Notes: a model not told the origin generated them from the sequence alone. A stretch of DNA of 64,000 bases from Lutraria lutraria (GCA_964023205.1 OZ026834.1:47239029-47303028); one strand, 5' to 3'. Shown: positions 12,136 through 22,765, numbered from the stretch's first letter. Program-made: numbers and translations.

Positions 12136-12141
12136 AATAAA
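12136..12141 (+). promoter_or_regulatory. Candidate poly(A) signal for INO80
   Basis: AATAAA inside CAATGAATAAACTTGACAC, 1.7 kb after the stop, in non-repetitive sequence. Alternatives include 10912 in the SINE tail. Transcript 3' ends cannot be decided from sequence. Confidence 0.25.
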
Positions 12142-12269
12142 CTTGACACAAATGATCAGTTGTTGTATTTCCATGTGCTGTGCATACTATAGTTAAATGG
12201 TGATATTCTACTGCAGCTTATTGCTCAGATTGTACCATATTATGTTAATCTTTCAGTGTCACTCAGTGG

Positions 12270-12475
12270 TGATTTTATTTCGGATATATTCAGAATTCCA
12301 GATTTATCTGCCCTGAAAGATCTATGATTAAAGTTTTATGATGAAAATATCTCAAGAAATGGCAATGTTATGGTCAATTTAATCTGCTCTGAAAGATTTT
12401 TCTTTCATATAAACTGAGTTAAATATGGAAACAATGTGGTTGAAGGTTTCTTGTTTGATAAAAATGGTCGGCCTC
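12270..12475 (+). repeat. Dispersed repeat family E, copy E1
   Basis: Shares ATGGCAA.GTTATG.TCAATT, AATCTGCTCTGAA and GTTAAATATGGAAACAATG with 17745-17940 at roughly 75-80% identity by eye. No terminal structure or coding capacity seen. Class unknown. Confidence 0.6.
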
Positions 12476-12982
12476 ATATGATTTTCAGGATTTTTAATTT
12501 GATCATTTCAAATTGTATCACTTAAGTTGATATTTGTTTAACTTGGCCCTCTCTTATCTGAGTCACAATGTTACCTTCAAACTGTTGTAGGAAGAAGAGA
12601 TAAGTGTCTGCCGTGTTTAGTTCATCTCTTGGGTTTTCTCTGACCATCTGTGGTCAACCTTTGTAGTATTTTTTTCTTGACATCCAAATGAGTTTTTATT
12701 CTGTCATGTAGGTTTTTTTCTGAACCACAAAACTATGCCAGATCTTATCTTGAATAAATACAAGGTGTTCATTGTATGTGAATTTTTTTATCTGGATTAC
12801 CATTGTATGATGTAATTAAACCTGTTTTGACTTAAAAAAGTTTTATTGTTTATGATCGATATTGACAAAAGTTGACAGGTCACACATGGTCTAACCAGTT
12901 TTTCCCTGATTATAGTTAATTGGTCGACTGAATCAGGGACATTAACTGATATCTGGAGACTGTATATGACAGAATCACAATA

Positions 12983-13120
12983 AACTGGTTCCCGTTGACT
13001 TGTGTGTACAAAGTGTGCATTGCAACATGGAACGGGAACCAGTTTAGAATCACAACTGGTTCCCGTTCCATGTTGCAGTGCACCAAAGGCTTTGGACACA
13101 TAAGTCAACGGGAACCAGTT
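12983..13120 (+). repeat. 138-bp foldback with GGGAACCAGTT arms
   Basis: The left half runs from AACTGGTTCCCGTTGACTTG to AACGGGAACCAGTT. After a 9-bp spacer the right half repeats this in inverse. Each half itself begins and ends with inverted AACTGGTTCCCGTT, so two small palindromes sit inside one large one. The motif GCAACATGGAACGGGAAC also occurs in family-D elements (13800, 32000, 61755). Confidence 0.8.
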
Positions 13121-13124
13121 AACT

Positions 13125-13306
13125 GCTGTAAAACCCCTCCAAACCAGACCGCTTCCGGACTGGGCAGAAAATCCGGTTTTCTGAGAATTCCGGCTTTCAC
13201 AGAGCTTTTTATAAAAAAATCCGAAAAAAATGGGACTTTGAAAATTGTCCGATTTTCGGGGAACTCTGGTCTTCAGTGAGTTTGTTTTTTCAGGGGCTTT
13301 ACTGTA
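13125..13306 (+). mobile_element. Family-C MITE, copy C2
   Basis: Ends CTGTAAAACCCCTCC and GGGGCTTTACTGTA are inverted. The interior has TTCCGGACTGGGC and TCCGGTTTTCTGAGAATTCC as in C1. Inserted 4 bp after the 12983-13120 foldback. Confidence 0.7.
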
Positions 13307-13784
13307 AAAGGTACGACATGCTTAGGCCAAGGTTAGACCACAGTAGACTCCAACTGACCAATCACTACACAGAAAGTGTTCACTATAACATGTAGTTGAC
13401 AGTTTGCCACTGTATAAACATATATACAATAGAATACCTATGCCCTAAGTCAGATAAATCTCTCGTAAACGTTGTCTATGAAATTTCACATCTCGTTGTC
13501 CTCACTTCTAAATTTCATAGCCAACGATCCTCATGATTCATTTCTCAATCAAATTTCAGCCAACTTGCTTATCATACGTTATGGTCTCACAGGAGACTAA
13601 CAGGCTCAAAATTCATACGACTATGAATATGTTGTTGATATAGTGAGTATATTTTTACTCTGATGCTAATGTGAATTTACAGCTACGTGCATGGAACTAC
13701 AGTGACATGACAATAAGATTATATTCAATTTGTAAAATATCTGCCCTGTACAAATGCAACAAATAGATATGTGTATAAAACTCA

Positions 13785-13916
13785 ACTTACATAAGACGTG
13801 CACTGCAACATGAAACGGGAACTAGTTTAACACTTGCATGGCGGATGCAGAAAAAGTAGTACTTTGGTCTGGATCAAAATTCTAAATTTCCATGAGTACT
13901 TTCAGTACTTTGATTG
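13785..13916. repeat. Rearranged family-D copy
   Basis: Contains GCACTGCAACATGAAACGGG and AACTAGTTTAACA in one orientation and CATGAGTACTTTCAGTACTT in the other. Parts of the family-D consensus are present, apparently rearranged. Confidence 0.5.
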
Positions 13917-14777
13917 TAACTATATGATCGCTGACAGATTGTACAATGTCCAAGGTTACTAGCACTGGTTGAAAACTGCTATTAGTTAAGACAAGTAGGG
14001 TATTTAGGAGCGGACACGGTTCCCTATTTCTTGTTAGATGGTTATAACGCTTGTCATTGATTTACAGCATATCACATAATTATGCCGGCTCATATCACTT
14101 ATACATAACTAGGTCGAATAAAGCTATTAAATGTTATATTTATGTTTGCTTTCGATATTTATAACGCCAAGTATACTGTGTGCGCGTCACGTGTAAAAAC
14201 CGCCATTGTCTTTAAATATTTATCAAAGATGATATACATCGATCTATACATACAGTATTCATTGTTACCTATGAAATAGTTGACAAAATGAAATAACTCA
14301 TGTATTGTTAATACAACATATTAATATTCCCCTCAACCGATATATATATACAATAACGTATTTGGCACAGTTCATTTCATGGAAAAGACTTTGAATGTGC
14401 GGTTTTCTTTTGTGTGTTTAAGCTAATTACAATATAATAATATAATACAAAGCTATAAGCATTACAAACAAATACCTCTTACTGGTTCTAGTCATATATA
14501 GGAAACCTTAAAAAAATGTTTCTTCCGCGTATGAAGTAATACACGAATACTTGCTGCATATCTGACGCTTACTTGTACTTCAAGAATAAAACAGAAATTC
14601 ACGGAAAAGTACCACGTCATTGTGTTTCAATATACGAGCGCAACATTCAGCTGTGAATAGCCTCTTATGCCAACCACCTTTCGTCTCATTCAGATTTAAG
14701 CTGTTCACTGACAAACGTCGTAACGAACAAACTTTCAACTTATTATCTTATTGTTGTTTCTTCAATAAATTAAAAAT

Positions 14778-16479
14778 ATGTCAGACAGGCTTCAGGTATT
14801 CGGGTATGGTTCCCTGACTTGGAAAGACAGTGCGACGTATTCTGAAAGCATGATTGGTTATATAAAGGGATACCAGCGGCGGTTCTGGCAAGGTTCAATC
14901 ACCCACAGGGGAACTGACGAGAAAGTATGTATACGTCTGTTTATTTATAAGTTAGTCATCATTTCGTCCGTCTGTCTGTGTATCCATTGTTTATTTATAA
15001 GTTAGTCATCATTTCGTCCGTCTGTCTGTGTATCCATTGTTTATTTATAAGTTAGTCATCATTTCGTCCGTCTGTATGTGTACCCATTGTTTATTTATAA
15101 GTTAGTCATCATTTCGTCCGTCTGTCTGTGTATCCATTGTTTATTTATAAGTTAGTCATCATTTCGTCCGTCTGTCTGTGTACCCATTGTTTATTTATAA
15201 GTTAGTCATTCTTTCGTCCGTCTGTCTGTGTACCCATTGTTTATATATAAGTTAGTCATCATTTCGTCCGTTTGTATGTGTATCCATTGTTTATATATAA
15301 GTTAGTCATCATTTCGTCCGTTTGTATGTGTATCCGTTGTTTATTTGTAAGTTAGTCACTATTTCGTCCGTTTGTCTTTGTCTAATTTTTTTACCTATAA
15401 AGACGCCGAATTTTCCGATGTGTTAGCTTGACGAAGGTTACATTAGGTAGATAAGAACACGCTTATCGTAATTCATATTACGACGGTTTATATAAATACG
15501 ACTATACGTACAATGTATTCTATATATATAATTACGAATTAATATAATAAAGCGTCTTAAAATAATTTTAATAAATTCGTTTTTTATATAATTGGTCATT
15601 TATTGTCATATAGATTTTATACTCGTTTATTCAAATCACCAACGTTAACAATACGTGTAACTTATCATTTCAGTGGGGACGAGTAGCTACAATAATTCCG
15701 ACACAAAATTCTGAGGTAGGTTAATATTTCATTCTCCCGTATTTTCTAAATACGATTTACATTTATATTGTACTATTTGTTACGGTATTTTTATTGCATC
15801 GTTATTCATATTACGACGGTTTATGTAAGAACGACTATACGTACAATATATTCTATATATAATTACGAATTAATGTAATCAAGCGTCTTAAAATAATTTA
15901 AATAAATTCTTTTTTTTATATAATTGGTCATTTATTGTCATATGGATTTTATAATCGTTGTATTTTTATTGCAATTGTTTCGCTACACTGAATTAAGTAG
16001 AAGATGGCTACCTTGACTCAATCACGTGGACGTCACCATATCTGTTAGAAATTCTGAATATTATCTGCCATAAATAAATTTCGTTCTGTTTATTTCAGGA
16101 TAAAGTTTGGGGCGTTATGAATGTAGTTACGGACAAAGACGCCATTGCAAAGGTTCGTGCCCAGTTAGACGATCGCGAGATAAAAACTGGCGAGTACGAA
16201 GTTGAAGTTGTAGATTTTTATCCGCGTGACTCGATCGGAGAAGTCCATAACGTTCTGGTGTACCTGGCTCGCGAAGGTAACAGACTTTTTTGCAAAGAGG
16301 AGGACTTAGACAAGATGGCTGAGGAAGTTGTTAATGCCCGGGGATTCGCTGGAGCGAATTTTGAATATGTTACAAGATTAGCTGACTTTATGAGAGAACA
16401 TATACCAGAAGAGACTGACACACATTTGTTTACTTTGGATAAAAAAGTTAGAGAAAAATATCAAGAGAGTGAACAATAA
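14778..16479 (+). CDS. CHAC2: ChaC-family gamma-glutamylcyclotransferase (CHAC2-like), 3 exons
   Basis: Exons 14778-14924, 15674-15715 and 16099-16479 join in phase 0 to 189 residues (human CHAC2 is 184). The family cleaves the gamma-glutamyl bond of cytosolic glutathione to give 5-oxoproline and Cys-Gly. The substrate-loop motif VFGYGSL is at residues 7-13 and RRFWQGS follows, both typical of ChaC. Exon 2 encodes only 14 residues (WGRVATIIPTQNSE). The expected catalytic glutamate is E90 in DDREIKTGEY. The C terminus (FEYVTRLADFMREHIPEE, then HLFTLDKKVRE) closely resembles CHAC2. The start is set by an in-frame TAA 12 bp upstream (14766) and by the motif lying at the extreme N terminus as in the family. 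Donors are GTATGT and GTAGGT. A family-A element starts 91 bp after the stop. CHAC1 versus CHAC2 orthology is not decided here. Confidence 0.95.
14939..15385 (+). repeat. 50-bp minisatellite in ChaC intron 1, 9 copies
   Basis: GTTAGTCA recurs at exactly 14951, 15001, 15051, 15101, 15151, 15201, 15251, 15301 and 15351. The unit includes TTATTTATAA and ATTTCGTCCGTCTGTCTGTG. No length change occurs between units and there are few substitutions, most near the 3' end, so the array is young or homogenised. Confidence 0.95.
15471..15627 (+). repeat. Direct repeat upstream of ChaC exon 2
   Basis: Begins ATTCATATTACGACGG and ends near TATACTCGTT. It is about 90% identical by eye to 15804-15959 on the other side of the 42-bp exon 2. 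AT-rich, no coding potential. Confidence 0.85.
15804..15959 (+). repeat. Direct repeat downstream of ChaC exon 2
   Basis: Second copy of the ~157-bp block found at 15471-15627, in the same orientation, in intron 2. Shared words include GGTCATTTATTGTCATAT and AAGCGTCTTAAAATAATTT. Confidence 0.85.
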
Positions 16480-16653
16480 GAAAACATTACGTGTTCAACC
16501 AAAATTCCACGACTGGCATCTCTTCTCATGTCCAGCTTCCTTATTTTCATTCATTACAATAATCAAACTACAGTACAATCTCTCCAAAGCAACAGCCTTT
16601 AGGAGTAGCAAAATCATGTTGTTATTGAGTGGTTGTTGCTTTAGACGGGTTAA

Positions 16654-16981
16654 AGCCCCATTAGCATTTTGGATGTTAAAATTAAAGTAGGTCTTATTTT
16701 ACCTAGAAAGATATCTTATCAGTGAAATTGACTTTTACCTGCAATAAAAAACATTCCGATATTTTCTTTTTAATCAAAAGTACATATATAAATATAGCAC
16801 AGTATTTTTTCAATGATATTGCAAAAATAAGAAAAATCATCTGACAACATTTCTACGAGATGTGGCTAAAGAAAGGCATCTTGTAATATTGTTTTAGAGC
16901 AAATAAGATATATTTCTTATATTTTTATATCAATATATATATATTGTTCTGTACTGCTAAATTAAAAAAGCTAATGGGGCT
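16654..16981. mobile_element. 328-bp nested element with TTAA flanks
   Basis: Starts AGCCCCATTAGC and ends GCTAATGGGGCT, a perfect 12-bp terminal inverted repeat. It is flanked on both sides by TTAA (16650-16653 and 16982-16985). TTAA duplications are typical of piggyBac-type transposition. A TA duplication with slightly longer termini cannot be excluded because the junction is palindromic. Interior AT-rich and non-coding. Confidence 0.75.
16743..16748 (+). promoter_or_regulatory. Candidate poly(A) signal for the ChaC gene
   Basis: AATAAA in TGCAATAAAAAACATTCC, 264 bp after the stop codon. It lies inside the nested TTAA element, so if used, the transposon supplied the 3' end. Other AATAAA words occur further downstream (for example near 17371). 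Confidence 0.3.
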
Positions 16982-17744
16982 TTAAATAAGTAGTTAAATA
17001 GTACACTTGGAAAAACAAGCTATTGTTGTTGGAAGGTAGTTGCTTAAGAAAGGGCCGCTCTGGAGAGGTTGTACTGTATGTATGAAATATCAGACAATAT
17101 ATTAACGTTCCATACTTCAGAAAATAGTTCCTTTGTTGAAATCGCATTTATTTTAATTATTTGAACTATTTTTTATCCCAATTTATTTTTTATTTCTTAT
17201 AATGTATTGTTATGTTTATAAGTGTATTGCAGAAATATACCGAATTACGAGAAACTTATTTAGCCATTTTTTACTAGTCAGCAAAGCAAAAAAATATAAC
17301 ACTTATGTCTTCAGATTATGTTAAAATTATTATAAATGTTAACATATTTGTATACAATGCTTCTTGTTTGCAATAAAAATCAAATCTATACAATTGTCAA
17401 GGAACAGCTATCTAAACGCTGAATATTGAACTAATATTTATGTTCACTTAATCATAATAATATATTGAATGTTTAAAATATGTATTTATGAAACACTTAT
17501 TTATGATTTTAGTTAAGCATGTACTTGCTCTATATATGTTTGTATATATTTAATATTTAATGTCTAATAAATGTTCTGTTATTTATGCATAGTAACAATT
17601 TTATTGTGAAGATGTTTCATTTATGGCTAAAGTCTAATAAATATATACACGTCATAAACAATATACAATATAAATATATACATGTCATAAACAATATACA
17701 ATATAAATATATACATGTCATAGACAATCTATATAATCAGGGGT

Positions 17745-17940
17745 GACAATGTTCCGGATTATCTGTCCAGGAAGCTATGCTTTCTGAGTAAAATAAAAGT
17801 TATTTGATGATTATATTTCAATAAATGGCAAAGTTATGATCAATTCAATCTGCTCTGAAGGATTTTCTTTAATAAAAACTGTTAAATATGGAAACAATGT
17901 TGTTCAAGGCCTCTTACATGTTTGGCAAAAATGGAAATTT
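17745..17940 (+). repeat. Dispersed repeat family E, copy E2
   Basis: Second copy of the 12270-12475 repeat (AATCTGCTCTGAA, GTTAAATATGGAAACAATG, GGCAAAAATGG). Confidence 0.6.
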
Positions 17941-18281
17941 TCGAAAAGATTACATACTTATTAGATAATTTCTTAAGTATTTTAGTCTATGACCGGATAC
18001 ACATAATCTACATAAGACGTACAAACCAGAAATATAGTGTGGAAAGTCCCCAACATCTTGAAGTAACCACATATATTTGACGATTTGACAGATTGCGTCA
18101 TAACTTGAATATATACATACAATAAGTTCCGCCTGCATTATGCAACGTAATTATTTATTATTTTATAAACAAACGTGATGTAAATAACTGTGGATAATTT
18201 TTATTGATATCTATCGAATAGTATGATTAATAAGCTGACATTTGAAGTATATTAACATATAAAATATATAATTACAATGTA

Positions 18282-18453
18282 CAGTGCAACCTCTCCAAAG
18301 CAACACCCTTTGGGAGTAGCAAAAATTAAGGTCACTATCGAGAGGTTGTTGCTTTAGATAGGTTAAATAAATAGTTAAATATGGGGAAAATCATGCTGTT
18401 GTTGAAGAAGGGTTGTTGCTCAAGAGATGACCGTTCTTGAGAGGTTGTACTGT
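18282..18453 (-). mobile_element. Family-A MITE, copy A5
   Basis: CAGTGCAACCTCTCCAAAGC left end and GAGAGGTTGTACTG right end. Intact, and useful as the empty-site reference for the split copy A4. Confidence 0.8.
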
Positions 18454-18509
18454 ATGCTATAAAACCGATTACATTGGCTTTAAATCTAAATGATATCAGA
18501 AAAAACGTA

Positions 18510-18671
18510 CAGTCAAACGTGTGAACAAAGGCCACCCTTTGGACAACCAAAATATGACCTTTATTGACAGGTGGTCTTTATTCGAAGGTCATTTTGTTCT
18601 CAATAACCATTGATGATTTTTAGAAGAGTGACCTTTATTCGGAGATGGCCTCTAACACATGTTGGACTGTA
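18510..18671 (+). mobile_element. Family-B MITE, copy B3
   Basis: CAGTCAAACGTGTGAACAAA left end and ACACATGTTGGACTG right end, each next to TA. ATTGACAGGTGG and CAATAACCATTGATG are internal. Confidence 0.75.
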
Positions 18672-19429
18672 CATGTGATATCATTATCTGATATTGTAAG
18701 TTCATACAAAAAAAAACTAATCCTGATGTATTACGTAAATCGGTTAATGGCACTGGTCCAGCTGTTTCCAAAGTACATGACAGATCACAATTATTTTTCT
18801 CAAAACGGAAGTACTTATCGCATTATTACGTGTATAATTTAACATTTGATCATTATTTAAAGTCAATTCAACCAATAAATCAAATACCGCGCTTGTCACA
18901 AATTAGTGACTTTCAAAAAACAAATCGAGCGGTCGACATTCTGAATTCAATTTGAAAACGGGAACCTTCAAACTAATATTGGTTATTTTATATTTGAAAT
19001 TTAATTTCTTTGTGACGCCATGTCTAGTTCGAAAGAGTTCATGGTGACTAATTTCAAGATTTCGAATTTCTGTCACCACAGACTGCAGCTTCTAGCTTTT
19101 TTGAAAAAAATAATTTAGATGTTACCAAGTCAAACAGCGATTCAGACCAAAACTACGGAATGATATTAGGGTAAAAATTGCACAATGCCTGCTTACAGTT
19201 ACAATTTACTCATTGACACTGTTAGCATGCTTACTGATAAAGTCAGTATTCATGGTGGCACCTTCACCACGCATGGTGACAATGAAAGCATGCTTGCTGG
19301 AAGTTACTTATATGCTGTTTGGACCCTGTATAATATCATAATTTCATTTCGCTGAATGCAATGTAGCGTAATGAAATATTTCAACATGCCGAGACAGTGT
19401 ACACTACAATTATAATTATTTTGCTATTC

Positions 19430-19640
19430 ATATTGTATTTCTATTCATCTTTGCATAATATCAATATTTTTCAGTTCTATGAATGACAATATTTGCTATT
19501 ATATCGTTATATCCATCATTGTATTTGCTAAATTATATATTTCGAACCATCCGTGAATGTATTTGCTATTAATAGCTCTATCTATCATTACAATTGCTAT
19601 TATATAATTTTATCCATCAATGTATTTGCTATTATACATT
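19430..19640 (+). repeat. Degenerate ~50-bp tandem repeat
   Basis: GTATTTGCTATTATA and ATCCATCATTGTATTTGCTA-like words recur about five times with irregular spacing. Confidence 0.5.
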
Positions 19641-20419
19641 TTTTGGTCATCATTTGGTTGTGACATTGTGATTTGGGTGAATTTTATATGATCCTAATTA
19701 TAGGTCAGTCAACACCGGAAGTAGACCATCGCTTCACGGACCGCACGTGCAAATCAAGAAAATCGATTTTCTCGTCTTAGCGCTTGGTTGATTATTGATA
19801 ATACCAAGATTAACGAATACTCCAACACATGTATGTACATTATTCTTTAGTTAATTTTGTTCAGTTATAAATGTATATGAAATAATAAAAAAGTGGATTC
19901 TTTTTCTTTTTGGCTCAGTATATTTGTTTATAAATGTCGTAGTTCAGTCCAGCGGTGTATTAAACTTGTGTTTTTAAATGTTCAGCTTTACCTATCGTTA
20001 TATTCGCTATGATGTCATAATGCCTTACGTAGTATCAATTTGTTAAATATTTTCTTTCAGAAAGTGGCAAAACATAAACAATGACATGAGCTTGGAGGAA
20101 TGGTGATTTGAATAAACATTAGTTCATGAAAGTACAACTTGAGAATAATAATTATGTATGTAAGTGAATAACTTTGATTTTAAAGTCAGCACCATATTTG
20201 ATACGAACTCTCTCAATCTATCGTAGCCCAGGGAGACACTGAACTTAACTCTTATCCCAAAGAAATCAGATCTACTTAGAATATAACATTTGAAAATTTG
20301 CTATGATAACATTGTTTTACAGTTTCCATAGCAACACATTCATATTTTGACCTGGTTGAAGTTTTGAAGTACAATGTAGATGTAATATGTGCTATCATGT
20401 AACACATTTGTCGTTAAAG

Positions 20420-20473
20420 CAACATTTTTATTTCCAAAGGATGGCCTTTGTTAACAGGTTTGACTTATAGTGA
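20420..20473 (+). mobile_element. Family-B MITE fragment (right end)
   Basis: GGATGGCCTTTGTTAACAGG then TTTGACTTATAGT resembles the right end of family B. The left part is lost. Confidence 0.45.
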
Positions 20474-20594
20474 AATTTATTACTGTGAAAATTGTGGTAT
20501 CTAGTTTTCTAAATCTTTATCCGCTGTGAACTTAAAATAATTCATTTGTGAACTGAACTTATAAAAAGATAATATATTTAATACAAATCAGACC

Positions 20595-20705
20595 TCAACC
20601 ACAGTCCCTGCGTCAACTGACTTGTGAGTACAAAACCATTGATAAATATACATAAATTGTAGATATTAACAAAATGTAACTACAGTTTGTGTTATTTATA
20701 CATTA
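20595..20705 (+). repeat. Dispersed repeat family F, copy F1
   Basis: TTGTGAGTACAAAACCATTG, ATACATAAATTGTAG and CAGTTTGTGTTATTTATACA match 22640-22765. Class unknown. Confidence 0.55.
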
Positions 20706-20728
20706 TTATATCATACATGTATATTATA

Positions 20729-20795
20729 CAGTCGAAGCTCATTATAACGACATTGCTCAAATCGACTTTCTCTCAAAATGACATAATTTAAATGT
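20729..20795 (+). mobile_element. Pogo/Tigger-like terminal fragment
   Basis: Starts CAGTCGAAGCTCATTATAAC after TA, close to the known consensus termini of pogo/Tigger DNA transposons (CAGT then an AACCTCG-TATAACG-like stretch). Only one end is present; the SINE at 20801 begins directly after. Confidence 0.45.
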
Positions 20796-20800
20796 TTCGA

Positions 20801-21021
20801 TCCGCCTCCGTGGTCGAGAAGTTAAGGTCGCTGACATCAATTCACTGTTACATATCAATGATAGAGGGTCGTCGGTTCGAGCCCAGCTACCGACCATGTC
20901 TCTTAATGTGAGAAAGTAGGCAGCCGCTTACGGAGGGTGGGAGTCTAGTACTGGTTCTTCCCAGAAACTATGGTTAGTTGAAACGGGGCGTAAAACTCGA
21001 TATTATAAATAAACAAACAAA
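20801..21021 (+). mobile_element. tRNA-headed SINE
   Basis: The head has an A-box-like TGGTCGAGAAGTTAAGG (20811-) and a good B box GGTTCGAGCCC (20874-20884), the RNA polymerase III promoter layout. The body includes AGTACTGGTTCTTCCCAGAA and GGTTAGTTGAAACGGGGCGT. The 3' tail is ATAAATAAACAAACAAAC. A different family from the SINE at 57739. Confidence 0.75.
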
Positions 21022-21324
21022 CATTAAACGATTTTTACCCTTCTATATTTCAAATAAACCATGTTTTTATTTTATTTTTTATATTTGTAAGGACATAATA
21101 TTTCAGTCCCTAAGTCACTTATCATTCTACATGTACATTTGTATTTAAAAAATATACATGTATAGACAAAATGTCCCAGCTAGATAAGGGGTTTATGAAG
21201 AAATGACCATTAACTTTTAAATGCCTTTGACCGCTGTGCAATGAAAAAAGTTGTACAATCAACATGTTGACAGTTTGTAAAATTATTTATTTGAGTTGAT
21301 TTGATTGTAATAAAACATTATTAA

Positions 21325-21674
21325 TAATTATGCACCCTTTCGAGGAAAGGGGGATATATCGCTTTGCACATGTCGCTTGATCAATAACTACAGAACGATT
21401 TGACATGCGCTCCTCAGCTTTGATTTCGAGGTCGGTCATTACATGTAGATGACCCCTATTGGCTTTGGGCAGAGTGGGTCAAAGGTCAAGGCCACAGTGA
21501 CCTTTAGCACAAAACCTTGTCCGACCAATTACTTAAAAAATATTTGGCCTGAGTTCTTCAGACTTGATTGGGAGGTTGGCCCCTATTGATTATAAGTTCT
21601 ACAGGTCAAAGGTCAAGGTCTTACTATCCGACTGACCTTTAGGGGGCATCCGTGTTCCACAAACACTTCTTGTT
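21325..21674 (+). mobile_element. Family-H repeat with hairpin and CTTGTT end
   Basis: Opens TGCACCCTTTCGAGGAAAGG. Carries paired GGTCAAAGGTCAAGG words and GACCTTTAG twice. Ends GGGGGCATCCGTGTTCCACAAACAC followed by TTCTTGTT. The GTGTT/AACAC stem just before CTTGTT parallels the ends of the repeats at 3224 and 8912. No coding capacity. Confidence 0.55.
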
Positions 21675-22639
21675 AACAGAGTCATTTTTTCTATTCCTTA
21701 CATTATTTTTACGATTTTCAAAATAAAAAACACACTACGGAATAAACGATTGGAGAAACACACTTTGTCATTTTCTGAAAGAAATCTATATTGGCTAGTT
21801 TCCATACGTTGTCTTTCCCTTTAATTAATGCGATATTCGGACGTAACAATATTTTATCATATCCTGACGATGTCGTTATAACGGGTACGAATTGTACATT
21901 GCTTAATGGTGTGATTGGTGCTAGAATGAAAGAGATGTTACTGTGCATGATAATATGAGCTATATAATGAGATATTGAGTCTAAAAAACAATGAATATAA
22001 TCAATCAAGTTAAAAAAAGCACCCAAAACGCAGATCTTCTACTATGAAAACTTCATGATAAAATGCATTTGTTTAATCTACTGCGAATTTTAATATAACA
22101 ATGCTTTACGGCATTAATTAACTCCCTGTATGATCTATGTTTCTTGCATCAAAGGCATCATACAGTAAACTTATTCCTGTTAAAGTTTCAGGCCAAGAAT
22201 CAAAATAATATATAATTAAGTGATTGATTATACATGTTGTTTACGCCATTTTGATGTTTTATTTGCGTTTTTTTTTCAAACAGACATGTAATCAAAATAA
22301 TTCTATTAAATCACCTTTGCACTAAATTGAAAATAATTTTGCAAAGGCTATTTGGCTTATGTAAAAAATCTGTTTTACAGAAATTGTGGAACTGTCCTGT
22401 TTTTGTCTTAAGGCTGAAGATCTCACATTGTGGCTAATATAAATGTGTTATGTTGCTTTATTTATTTGCTTTTATTTCGTTTGAATATCAAAGACAAGGA
22501 CGATTCAAATGTGAAGATTAGGACATTTATATATAATTATAAAATTATGTGGTCAGTGATAAAGTGTTTAAAAGTGATTGACTAATTATAAACAAACAAA
22601 CATGACAATAGTGGATTAAATTAACATTCATTGGATGGA

Positions 22640-22765
22640 ATTAACCAGGAAAATCAAGTCACCCGACATATTTGTGAGTACATAAACCACAGATAAATAA
22701 CCATAAATTGCAGTTTCAAACTTTGAAATTTTGTTTGATAAAGTAACTAACTGCAGTTTGTGCTA
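22640..22765 (+). repeat. Dispersed repeat family F, copy F2
   Basis: TTGTGAGTACATAAACCA, ACCATAAATTGCAG and CAGTTTGTGCTATTTATACA, matching F1 with an extra ~20-bp segment. Confidence 0.55.

Larger units (their letters stand above)
10424..14777 (+). other. INO80 3' flank and intergenic region to the ChaC gene
   Basis: Begins with the INO80 3' UTR of unknown length. It holds a SINE fragment (10683-10925), a 30-bp tandem array (11617-11795), a dispersed repeat (12270-12475) and a foldback (12983-13120) adjacent to a family-C element (13125-13306). A family-D piece is near 13790. The ~800 bp before the ChaC start should contain that gene's promoter and 5' UTR; no TATA box could be assigned with confidence. 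Confidence 0.5.
16571..17077 (-). mobile_element. Family-A MITE, copy A4, split by a nested element
   Basis: The left part (16571-16653) has CAGTACAATCTCTCCAAAGC and the GTTGTTGCTTTAGA block. The right part (16982-17077) resumes with AAATAAGTAGTTAAATAGT and ends GGAGAGGTTGTACTG. Joined, they match an intact copy such as 18282-18453. The intervening 328 bp is a separate insertion. It starts 91 bp after the ChaC stop and is probably within its 3' UTR. Confidence 0.8.

Noticed and set aside
12797..13279. Overlapping open frames on both strands
   Set aside because: They fall on the foldback 12983-13120 and the family-C element, whose palindromic structure keeps both strands open.
14620..14817. 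65-codon frame overlapping the ChaC start
   Set aside because: Different frame from ChaC, no motif, and the ChaC frame is the one showing GYGSL and RRFWQGS. This stretch is likely 5' UTR.
16218..16421. Minus-strand frame inside ChaC exon 3
   Set aside because: Antisense shadow of a well-supported exon.
20801..20890. tRNA gene
   Set aside because: B box is good but no cloverleaf with acceptor stem could be built, and the sequence continues into a SINE body and A-rich tail.
21718..22026. 102-codon minus-strand frame considered as a membrane-protein exon
   Set aside because: Hydrophobic but AT-driven composition, no recognisable receptor or channel motif, no splice partners.
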